From the NCBI GenBank assembly GCA_937897325.1, contig CALCOY010000098.1:1-64000 (forward strand): DNA of 64,000 nucleotides, given 5' to 3'. Made by a program: the position numbers and the translations under genes. The stretch is from an uncultured Shimia sp. (lineage in GTDB: Bacteria > Pseudomonadota > Alphaproteobacteria > Rhodobacterales > Rhodobacteraceae). Positions 35,238-43,700 of this stretch are shown one piece after another (within the stretch, counting starts at the first letter, position 1; every line of letters begins with the position of its first letter). The notes below the pieces were generated by a model. That model searched no databases. It saw only the letters and a list, made by a program, of their open reading frames with translations, and was not told the DNA's origin.

Positions 35238-36194
35238 TCAATCGATCGGTATCAGAGCCACCGCTTCCAGTGTTCGATCAATTCTTCGGATCGTTGATGG
35301 GTCCAGCTTTCCCATCTCATTGGCTAGTTCGGCCGATCCAAGCAATCCTCGCTTTTTTGCGATCGCACAGAAAACAGCGTAGCGGTCCGTTTGAGGTTGA
35401 TTGCCAACGAGCTCGACAAGCGGAGACAGCTTGTTGTGCGTCGCTTGCGCTTCGAAGAAGCGCCCTTCACGCGACGCTTGGAAGAGGGCCACCACTTCGT
35501 AGGGTGCGATAGAAGCAAGCTTTGATATGACGCCATCTGCACCTGTATTGATATTATGAAAAAGAGCCGTGTCAGATGCAGTTAGGCAAGCGATGGGGCG
35601 ATCCATCGCTTTTATGGCGTAGTAGTTTTCGTCATAGGCCTGTGTCCGGTCATCATGCCGCATGACGATGCCGACAACGTTTTCGCTGCGCTGTGCTACG
35701 CAGTCATGTAGCCTGCCAATTTCAGTTTCAGAGCAGGGCTGATCGAGAAGAACAGGAAGGCAGGTTTGATCCGCGAGCTTCGCTTGATGTGCGATGAAAT
35801 CGTTGTTCGATACCGCAGACTTGGCTCGAGCGATGCTGTGCAATTTTGTCACAATGGCGTCAGCACCGAACTCTGCGCACGCAGCACATTTCTCGATATG
35901 CTCGTTCGAAAAGGAGCCAACATCCACAATCAGCATCTTTTCGGCGTTCAAGGCATCTCGGGTCGCTTTGAGGCAGTCGAGATGAGCGCGTCCGTGACTA
36001 GAGTGTTTGACCTCAAGTGCCGTGTTCACTTCGACGCCAATAACGCCATCAATGTTTGAAAACCGTTTGGATTGTTCGGCGATGGCTTCGGTGAGAGCGG
36101 CCTCATTTGATGATCGAGGCAAAATCAATGGAAGGATTACACCTCCAGAAAAGTCCTTCGGTGATATCTGTTTGGAAGAACCCTTAGACGTCAT
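35238..36194 (-). CDS. second DHDPS-like protein lacking the catalytic lysine
   Basis: Encodes 318 residues of the DHDPS/NAL fold: GGVILPLILPRSSNEAALTE, VIGVEVNTA, LIVDVGSFSNEHIEKCAACA and GADAIVTKL. The strand normally carrying the Schiff-base Lys reads NVVGIVMRHDDRTQAYDE, with Val in place of Lys, and the Tyr of the usual PxYxxP loop is absent. GADGVISKLASIAPYEVVAL matches GADAVISCLAYIAPHEVAEL of the protein at 16980-17957, so the two are paralogues. Its ATG overlaps the stop of a truncated M20 gene. It is convergent with traA, separated by only six bases, and looks inserted in the plasmid backbone. Confidence 0.75.
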   Translation of the reverse strand: MTSKGSSKQISPKDFSGGVILPLILPRSSNEAALTEAIAEQSKRFSNIDGVIGVEVNTALEVKHSSHGRAHLDCLKATRDALNAEKMLIVDVGSFSNEHIEKCAACAEFGADAIVTKLHSIARAKSAVSNNDFIAHQAKLADQTCLPVLLDQPCSETEIGRLHDCVAQRSENVVGIVMRHDDRTQAYDENYYAIKAMDRPIACLTASDTALFHNINTGADGVISKLASIAPYEVVALFQASREGRFFEAQATHNKLSPLVELVGNQPQTDRYAVFCAIAKKRGLLGSAELANEMGKLDPSTIRRIDRTLEAVALIPID

Positions 36195-36664
36195 TTTGGC
36201 TGAGAGTCTTTTTCAGCAACCCACGTCTCGCCCAGGGATATCTTCAAAGGGACGAGTTTCGCTGGCGCCCGTGATTTGCAACGCTTCGAGGCAAGCAGCT
36301 TGGCCGCTCGCAAAAGCATGGTAGTGTGTGCGTCATGTCCGAAGACATGCATTACACCCGGAACCTCCGATGTATGAGGAAGCTCCGACGCTACTGTGAT
36401 CGGGAGAGCATCGAGTTCTGCGCGGAACATGAGTGTGCGATCACTGGATCCTCGCTTCAGCACTCCGACAACGGCAGTGTCGACAAGATCGCAATCTACC
36501 ACCAATCCAAAATCGGTGAGCTTGCTGGCGACAAAATCTGCGGTCTGGAACTCATTGAATCCTAGTTCCGGCTGTCTGTGAATCTGCCGTTGCCAACATT
36601 CAACTTCGGCTACAATTTGATCTATGTAGTCATTTCGCATCAGGTCACCCATCGCTCGCTTCAT
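36191..36664 (-). pseudogene. truncated M20 amidohydrolase (HipO/AbgB-like)
   Basis: Encodes 157 residues from a start at 36664 (or Met-9 at 36640). The N-terminus reads WQRQIHRQPELGFNEFQTAD, then TLMFRAELDALPI and MHVFGHDAHTTMLLRAAKLL, the first third of M20 aminoacylase/hippurate hydrolases. The usual metal-binding Cys of MHACGHD is replaced (MHVFGHD). Homologues have about 390 residues, so two thirds are missing. After KLLASKR the sequence turns unrelated and runs into the DHDPS-like start by ATGA overlap. The 5' end lies only about 200 bases from the parB start, on the opposite strand. Confidence 0.7.
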
Positions 36665-36779
36665 CGTTTACGATAGCTGTGAGCTGCCAGGACCGCCTTG
36701 TATTGTATGAACTTGCTCTCAACGAGACCCGTGCCGCTGTCCCAAGATCCACCCAACGGCTACCGTCGTCCGCCAAGGA

Positions 36780-36871
36780 GAGAGGAAGAGGAAGGCAAGC
36801 CCGGGTCGCCGGGCTTGATAGGGAGAGAGAGGCTCTCCCGGGCCCGGGGACCTGGAGAAGGATCCCAGAAC
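36780..36871 (+). promoter_or_regulatory. purine-rich stem-loop leader of the parB-like gene
   Basis: GAGAGAGG repeats surround two GC stems: CAAGCCCGGG-TCG-CCGGGCTTG, and GAGAGGCTCTCCCGGGCC. A GGAGAAGG ribosome site closes the leader. A similar leader precedes the genes at 40741 and 46466. Confidence 0.5.
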
Positions 36872-38971
36872 ATGACCAAGACGAACCCCAAGGCCGCCGA
36901 AGCTTCAAAACCAGCTGCCGCCGTTGCGCCCAACTTCGAGCTCATCCCGCTTTCGAAACTCACCCTCAGCCCGAAGAACGTGCGCAAGGTTCCGGCGTCT
37001 CCTGAAGCTGATGCAGAACTCTATGCCAGCATTAAGGAAACCGGTCTCAAACAGAACTTGCTCGTCCACAAGGTGGGCGCGAAATTCCACGTGCATGCCG
37101 GCGGTCGTCGGCTGGCAGCTTTACAGAGATTGAAAGAAGACGGACACATCAAGGCGGGGCACAAGGTCCCTTGTCACATCGAAGATCCAGACTTGGCCGA
37201 GGATACGTCCACGGCTGAAAACATGGTCCGCGCTGCGATGCATGCAGCCGACCAGTTCGAAGCTTTTGCGGCATTGCGCGCCAAAGGCCGCACTGAGGAT
37301 CAGATCGCTGCACAGTTTGGGATCACCACGTCTCTCGTTGTGAAGCGGCTCAAACTGGCCAGTGTGTCGCCCGAGATCATGCAGATCTTTCGCGATGGGG
37401 GCATGTCACTCGACTGCGTGACGGCATTCACATTGACCGACGACCATGCCCGCCAGATCGACGCCTGGGAAGCTGTGCGCAAGCAATACAATCCTGGCGC
37501 TCATGCTATTCGAAACCACCTCACCCAACAGACCTATTCAGGGGCGTCGAAGCTTGCAAAATTCGTCGGGGTGGGCACCTACAAAGACGCAGGCGGAACC
37601 GTGATTGAAGACCTTTTTTCAGACCGCGGTAACACGCATCTTGAAGATCCAGATCTTCTGGAGCGGCTTGCCGATGACAAGCTGGCCGATCTTGCCAAAG
37701 TGGCTGCAAAGACGTGGAAATGGGCAGAGCCCATGCGCGACGTCGACTACGACAGCTTTCGTCCCTTCGGCCGGGTCTATCCGCAAGCGCTTCCTTCAGA
37801 TCCCACCCTCGACGCTGAATACGACAAGCTTCAGGCCCGGCAAACGGAGCTTGAAGAGGACTATGACGAGGAGACGTGGACAGAGGCGCTTCAGGAGGAA
37901 GAAGAGAAAGTCTGGGGCCGCCTGCGGGAAATCGACGACATCCGCGCGGCAAACGTCGCCTTCACAGACGAAGATCACAAGATCGCCGGATGTGTTGTGA
38001 CCATCTCTCATGCCGGTGAACCGACCTACCACGAAGGCCTGGTGCGTCCTGAGGACATCCCGCCTCAAACAGCTGACCCAGAAGACAAGACCGAAGGTGA
38101 TCGTGAAGAGGATGCGCCGGCGGCGCCCACAATTGAGTTGCCGCAATCCATGCGGGCATCTGCCTCGGCTGTCCCGGTCGATGCCACAACGGCGGCGCGC
38201 AAGGCACAAGGCATACCGCAGGCTCTGGCAGACGATCTCCGTGCAACGCGGCATCAGATCTTGCAGGCCCATCTGGCGGCAGATTACGCCACGGCGTTCG
38301 ATGTCATGCTATATGCCATGGCCCGTGCTGTCATCGGTCGTGGGAGCTATCTGTCGCCGCTCGATCAATCCTTGCGGCCAGCGATGACCCACGGATCAAG
38401 TGATGCGCTCAAAGACACTGTGGCGGCACACATGCTCGATCAGATGAAAGAGAGCCTCAACCTTGCCTGGGCCGATGTAGAGGCTCCCGAGGACTTTGCA
38501 GCACTTTGCGCCTTGAGCGAGGTGGACAAACAGGCCCTCTTTGCCTGGTGCACGGCCTACGGGTTGAAACAGCAGCTAGGCAATGACAGCCGTGCCAATC
38601 CGGTTCTTGAGGCCATTGGCGCACGCCTCTCGATTGATGTCGCGTCCTGCTGGCGTCCAGGGGCGGACACCTATTGGGCGCGCGTCAAGAAAGACCACGC
38701 GCTCGAGATCGGCAAAACCCTCATTGGGGAGACCTGGGCGGACGAGAGATCAGGTCTGCGCAAACCAGAACTGGCGAAAGCCATGGACCAAGCTTTCTCG
38801 GACAATCCCGTCGAAAGCGCTGGTCTGACGCCTGAGACAGCAGCCCGGACCGCGCGTTGGCTGCCTGATGGGATGGCGTTTGCTGAGCAGTCTGACGCTA
38901 CCGAGGACGTTGCCGATGCATCTGCAGACACGGAGCAGGCTCTCCCTGATTACCTCAATGATGCCGCATAA
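36872..38971 (+). CDS. large ParB/RepB/Spo0J-type protein
   Basis: Encodes 699 residues from the ATG at 36872, after GGAGAAGG. The ParB N-terminal domain (about 25-120) has LIPLSKLTLSPKNVRKVPAS, then SIKETGLKQNLLVHKV, HAGGRRLAALQRL and TAENMVRAAMHAADQFEAFA. A KorB-like helix-turn-helix follows (DQIAAQFGITTSLVVKRLKL). The long C-terminal region (residues 250-699) is acidic in the middle and not recognised. Such giant ParB-like proteins accompany strawberry-notch helicases on alphaproteobacterial plasmids. No parA is in the window, so a role in DNA processing or regulation is as likely as partition. Confidence 0.85.
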   Translation: MTKTNPKAAEASKPAAAVAPNFELIPLSKLTLSPKNVRKVPASPEADAELYASIKETGLKQNLLVHKVGAKFHVHAGGRRLAALQRLKEDGHIKAGHKVPCHIEDPDLAEDTSTAENMVRAAMHAADQFEAFAALRAKGRTEDQIAAQFGITTSLVVKRLKLASVSPEIMQIFRDGGMSLDCVTAFTLTDDHARQIDAWEAVRKQYNPGAHAIRNHLTQQTYSGASKLAKFVGVGTYKDAGGTVIEDLFSDRGNTHLEDPDLLERLADDKLADLAKVAAKTWKWAEPMRDVDYDSFRPFGRVYPQALPSDPTLDAEYDKLQARQTELEEDYDEETWTEALQEEEEKVWGRLREIDDIRAANVAFTDEDHKIAGCVVTISHAGEPTYHEGLVRPEDIPPQTADPEDKTEGDREEDAPAAPTIELPQSMRASASAVPVDATTAARKAQGIPQALADDLRATRHQILQAHLAADYATAFDVMLYAMARAVIGRGSYLSPLDQSLRPAMTHGSSDALKDTVAAHMLDQMKESLNLAWADVEAPEDFAALCALSEVDKQALFAWCTAYGLKQQLGNDSRANPVLEAIGARLSIDVASCWRPGADTYWARVKKDHALEIGKTLIGETWADERSGLRKPELAKAMDQAFSDNPVESAGLTPETAARTARWLPDGMAFAEQSDATEDVADASADTEQALPDYLNDAA

Positions 38972-38995
38972 CAGGCGCTAGGCCACCGAGCAGCT

Positions 38996-39034
38996 GGGCT
39001 GTTCCGATCTCATGGGGATTGGGACAGCCCTTTT
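38996..39034 (+). terminator. rho-independent terminator after the parB-like gene
   Basis: GGGCTGTTCC pairs with GGGACAGCCC (one imperfect pair) and is followed by TTTTG, 25 bases after the parB-like stop codon. Confidence 0.75.
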
Positions 39035-39091
39035 GTCCTGCCGGGTTTCATTTGGTGGGATGTCCTCGCCCGCCCGGCACGGAGACACACT

Positions 39092-39484
39092 ATGCCATCC
39101 CCTGATCCGGTGACCGCTGATTCAAGTACAAAAGAGACCGCCAAAATCGTCGCGGCCCAAAACGATGCATTCCGAAAGGCCAGTCTTGGGCTGGCCGTGG
39201 ACGGGGCTATCCCTTCTGGGCAAGTTGTCATGACACAAGGCATCGTTCAGCAAACTGACGCGTTCAAACACACGCTTTTTGCCGCAATCGCAGCCTATGA
39301 CACCTTCAATGAAGAAAGCGATCCCTATGGCTGGCATGAGATGGGTGTCATCGAGATCGCCGGAGAAACGGTTTGGTTCAAACTCGATCTCTACGACAGC
39401 GACTATCACTATGGCTCGCCTGACCCGACCAATCTCGAGGTGACCCGCCGGGTCATGACCATTCTGCTTCCATCAGAGTATTGA
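39092..39484 (+). CDS. DUF3768-family protein
   Basis: Encodes 130 residues. The C-terminal part WFKLDLYDSDYHYGSPDPTN then LEVTRRVMTILLPSEY is the signature of DUF3768, small proteins common on alphaproteobacterial plasmids, of unknown function. CGGAGACA upstream supports the ATG at 39092. It sits between two terminators and is probably a single-gene transcript. Confidence 0.85.
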   Translation: MPSPDPVTADSSTKETAKIVAAQNDAFRKASLGLAVDGAIPSGQVVMTQGIVQQTDAFKHTLFAAIAAYDTFNEESDPYGWHEMGVIEIAGETVWFKLDLYDSDYHYGSPDPTNLEVTRRVMTILLPSEY

Positions 39485-39505
39485 TCTGCTCATTGCCCAT
39501 CCCAC

Positions 39506-39537
39506 GGACTGCCCCAACTCTGGGGGCGGTCCTTTCT
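39506..39537 (+). terminator. terminator after the DUF3768 gene
   Basis: GGACTGCCCC, a 6-base loop and GGGGGCGGTCC form a GC-rich stem followed by TTTCTT. Confidence 0.75.
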
Positions 39538-39597
39538 TGCTGGCGCGTTTTCAAGGTCTCCACATCGGCTCGACCGGCGCGCCATCAGGAGAGACCC

Positions 39598-39888
39598 GTG
39601 CCCAAAAGCATCGAATACACCATCACCCTCTATCGCGCTCACAAAGAGGGCAGTTTCATCGTCACCAAGTTCGATTTTGGAGAAGAACGCCCAACCCGGC
39701 ACATCACGGCCGCCGGAATGGACGATCTCGTCGCGCAGGTGACCGCCTTTGCCAAACACCATGGCGAGGGCTGTCGCGCGTCTGTGCGCTGCCTGGCCGC
39801 CCGCAAACCACCGGGCTTTAAGAAAGCGACGGAGAACCTTGTCTTTAATCTGACGGAACACCCCGTCGGAACCGCATCTGCTGCGTAA
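39598..39888 (+). CDS. small hypothetical plasmid protein
   Basis: Encodes 96 residues from a GTG at 39598 with AGGAGAG eight bases upstream. The protein MPKSIEYTITLYRAHKEGSF then IVTKFDFGEERPTRHITAAG is beta-rich at first and helical later. I do not recognise it. It lies between terminator hairpins at 39506 and 39915, so it is a single-gene unit in the row of small accessory genes before the helicase gene. Confidence 0.6.
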   Translation: MPKSIEYTITLYRAHKEGSFIVTKFDFGEERPTRHITAAGMDDLVAQVTAFAKHHGEGCRASVRCLAARKPPGFKKATENLVFNLTEHPVGTASAA

Positions 39889-39914
39889 GGCGCTCAACCC
39901 TCACACTCTCACAT

Positions 39915-39944
39915 GACCCGCCCCACCTGGCGGGTCTTTTCATT
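39915..39944 (+). terminator. strong rho-independent terminator
   Basis: GACCCGCC-CCACCT-GGCGGGTC is a perfect 8-bp stem followed by TTTTCATTTTT. Confidence 0.85.
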
Positions 39945-39957
39945 TTTGGAGACAGCA

Positions 39958-40551
39958 ATGGACAACCCCATTCACACTGAGATGTATCGCGATCACCGGA
40001 TCAAAATCTTTCACGACACCGACCCAGAAAACCCCCGCAACTTTGAAACCTACACAACGATGACCTGCTGGCACCGGCGCTACCGCCTTGGTGATCCCCA
40101 CACGTTTGAGACGCCCAGCGACTTTCTCGTCAACCTTGCAGGGGTTTCGAAAGCAACCACCCTTGGCATGGACGCTCTCCTTATGCGCGCGCGCCGCCAG
40201 GCTATCATCTTGCCGCTCTACCTCTATGACCATAGCGGTATCACAATGAATACGATCGGGTTCCATTGCCCCTGGGATTCCGGGCAGGTTGGATTCATCC
40301 ACGTCACGCGCGTAGATGCGCGCAGCGCCTATGGGGTGAAGCGCCTGTCACCGCAACGATCTGATCACCTCGAAAAGCTGCTGGTCCAAGATGTTGTCAC
40401 CTACGACGCGTATCTGACGGTCAATTGCTTCGGCTTCATCATCGAAAAAGATGACGAAGAGACCGATAGCTGCTGGGGGTTCTTAGGTCACTACGAGACC
40501 CACTGCCTCCCAGACGCGCGTGCATCCATCGACGCAGTGTTTGGCACATAA
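39958..40551 (+). CDS. conserved plasmid protein of unknown function
   Basis: Encodes 197 residues from the ATG at 39958 with TTTTGGAGACAGCA upstream. Distinct blocks are MYRDHRIKIFHDTDPENPRN, TMTCWHRRYRLGD and a later FHCPWDSGQVGFIHV. I have a general memory of plasmid and phage proteins that share the pattern of a D(N)xxTMxCxHxRYxLGD segment, but no function is known to me. A role in anti-restriction or DNA protection is only a guess from the company it keeps. Terminators before it make it an independent unit. Confidence 0.6.
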   Translation: MDNPIHTEMYRDHRIKIFHDTDPENPRNFETYTTMTCWHRRYRLGDPHTFETPSDFLVNLAGVSKATTLGMDALLMRARRQAIILPLYLYDHSGITMNTIGFHCPWDSGQVGFIHVTRVDARSAYGVKRLSPQRSDHLEKLLVQDVVTYDAYLTVNCFGFIIEKDDEETDSCWGFLGHYETHCLPDARASIDAVFGT

Positions 40552-40654
40552 CAAGCATGATTGGCCTCAGTCTTTTGGTGTTCGCAACATCGGCGCTGCG
40601 AAGTTGGATGGGATCTGAAAGCCAGCTTGTTGCAAGGACCCGGAAGAAGAGAGG

Positions 40655-40740
40655 GAGAGGCGGTGTGGGGAAGGGCAAGCCTTCCCCGGGCCAGAGAGAG
40701 GCGCGGAGGAAGGTGCCACCCTTTTCTTGGAGACCTCCCG
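40655..40740 (+). promoter_or_regulatory. purine-rich stem-loop leader of the helicase gene
   Basis: GGGGAAGGGCAAGCCTTCCCC forms a strong hairpin within purine-rich GAGAGAGGCG sequence, ending in TTGGAGACC before the ATG at 40741. It is similar in build to the leader at 36780. Confidence 0.5.
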
Positions 40741-43700
40741 ATGAAACAGCCCCTTCGATCCACGTCCAAACCCGCAGAAAACATCGCCCGAAAAGCTGAC
40801 CTGCTGCTCGCGGCCGCGCAAGTGCTCCTCCCAAGTTTTGAACGCGGCACCCCCATCGAGACATCCATTTTAAGAAACGCGATGGAAGATGCGTTTGGCG
40901 CGGACGACACATCTGGGCAATGGGTCTGGAAGGATGCGTATAATGCTTGCGAGGCCGCGCAAATTCTATTGCTGACGAAGTTCGGCTCTGCCCTGATCAA
41001 GCGCGCAACGTCGCCACAAAACCTGATTGGTATCTACACCAAGATTGCATCGCTTTCGCCGTCGCATACCCGCCGGTCTGAGACATCGCAGAAGCTTCAA
41101 CAATTCTCGACCCCCCTGCCCCTTGCAGCCGTCGCGGCGCATGCTGCCGGCCTACACCGCGGGGACGTCGTTCTCGAACCCTCCGCCGGCACCGGTCTCT
41201 TGGCCATTCATGCTTCTTTGGCCGGCAGCACCTCTCTGCATCTCAACGAGCTCGACCCACTCCGCGCGGCTCTCTTGGAGCGCTTGTTTCCTGCCGCGAC
41301 GGTCACCAAGCTCGACGCAAGCGCCATCCATGACCGCTTGGGTCGGTCCGTTGAGCCCTCCGTCATCCTGATGAACCCGCCTTTCTCCGCCTCGCCTCGC
41401 GTGGACGGCAAGCACAAAGGCGCGATCGCGGCACACATTTTGTCGGCGCTTGCGCGGCTCCGGCCAGGCGGTCGGCTGGTTGCCATCTCCGGCGCAAATT
41501 TCGCTCCAGCACACAGCCTTTATCGCTCGGCTTTCGACCGCATCGCGCAAACCGGCAGGGTGCAGTTCTCAGCGCCAGTCTCCGGCAAAGCCTATGCGCG
41601 TCATGGCACGACAACCGAGACACGCCTTACGGTGATCGACAAGATTGATGGCGGAAACGCGAGCGATCAATCTGTGTTCCACACGCAGATCGACACGTCG
41701 GAAGAGCTTCTCCAGCGTCTGTTGGAAAACTGTCCGCAACGCGCACATGTCCGCTCACACGCTGTTGTCTCAAAGGTCGAAAACCCCGCCCTGTCGTCTT
41801 TGTTGAAGGATGCAAAGGCAAAGGCCCGGGCTGTCGCCGCGGTCAAAGCACAACACCCCTTTGATCGCACCGAGGCGCGCGAAGTCTCCTACGCACCAAA
41901 AGACTGGACCGCTCAAACATCAGCGAAACTCAACAGCGCGCTCTATGAGGGTTACAACGTCCAATCCATTGCCATCGAGCGGGCCAAAGCCCATCCAACC
42001 GCACTTGTGCAATCAGCGGCCATGGCGTCAGTGGCCCCACCCGTCCCCTCACACCGCCCCCTGCTGCCTAAAGACATTCTCGAAGAGGGTCTGCTCTCTG
42101 ATGCTCAGGTTGAGACTGTCATCTATGCGGGCGAAGCGCATGCTCAGCATCTTCAGAGCTGGTTTTGTGTCGATCCTGAAACGGACCGGCTGGTCGCGGC
42201 CGAAGCAGAAAGCGACGGCGCATTTCAGTTGCGCAAAGGTTGGTTTCTGGGGGATGGCACAGGATGCGGTAAGGGCCGTCAGGTTGCAGGCATTATTCTG
42301 GACAATTGGATGCGCGGGCGCCGGCGCGCTGTTTGGATCTCAAAGTCTGACAAGCTGATAGAAGACGCCGTTCGAGATTGGACCGCATTGGGCGGGCGTA
42401 GCTCAGACATCATTCCACTTTCTCGCTTCAAGCAAGGCTCAGACATTCGTCTGGACCAAGGCATCCTCTTTGTGACCTATGCCACCCTGCGCACATCTGA
42501 GCGGCAACATGGCGAGACTGTCAAAGCCTCTCGCCTTGATCAGGTGGCGGATTGGCTGGGTGCTGATTTTGACGGCGTCATTGCCTTTGACGAAGCCCAT
42601 GCCATGGCAAATGCGGCTGGCGAGAAAGCCAAGGAAGGCGGCCGCGGCGAAAAGCAAGCCTCACAACAAGGTCTCGCCGGTCTGAAACTTCAAGACCGAG
42701 TCCCCGATGCCCGCATCGTTTATGTTTCCGCAACAGGGGCGACTGTTGTCGGCAATCTGGCCTATGCGTCCCGCCTTGGCCTCTGGGCCACAGGTGATTT
42801 CCCTTTCGCCACACGCGAACAGTTTGTGGCCGACATGGAAGCCGGGGGCATTGCCGCCATGGAGATCATCTCTCGCGATCTCAAAGCACTCGGCCTCTAT
42901 CTGGCGAGATCCCTCTCTTACGAAGGTGTCGAATACGAAATGCTTGTCCACGCGCTCACATCGGCGCAGCGGGAGATATACGACAGCTATGCCGACGCCT
43001 TTCAGATTATTCACTCCAACCTCGAAGCAGCCCTTGAGGCCTCCGGCATCACCTCTGACGAAGGCACACTCAATGTCCAAGCGAAGTCAGCAGCACGCTC
43101 GGCATTTGAAAGCAACAAACAACGCTTCTTCAATCATCTGATCACGGCGATGAAATGTCCCACGGTGATCAAGTCCATCGAAGCTGACCTGGAGGCTGGA
43201 CATTCAGCTGTGCTGCAGATCGTATCGACCAGTGAGGCCTTGATGGAGCGTCGCCTTGCTCAAATCCCAGTCTCGGAATGGGGAGACCTGCATGTCGATG
43301 TCACGCCACGGGAGTATGTGCTGGACTATCTCATGCATTCCTTCCCAACGCAGCTCTTTGAGCCCTTCACCGATGAGGACGGCAATCTCAAATCCCGACC
43401 TGCCCGGGATCAGGATGGCCATCCAATCGAATGCCGCGACGCTGCTGAGAAGCGCGATGCGTTGATCGAGCATCTTGGTGCGCTTGCACCCGTTCAAGGC
43501 GCTTTGGATCAAGTCATCTGGCATTTCGGCAAAGAGATGGTTGCAGAAGTGACGGGCCGCTCTCGTCGGATCGTCACCACACAAGACGGACGCCAGAAGG
43601 TCGAAAACCGCCCCGCCTCGTCCAACCTCGGAGAAACTCAAGCCTTCATGGATGACCGCAAGCGGATCCTGATCTTCTCCGATGCCGGTGGCACGGGTCG

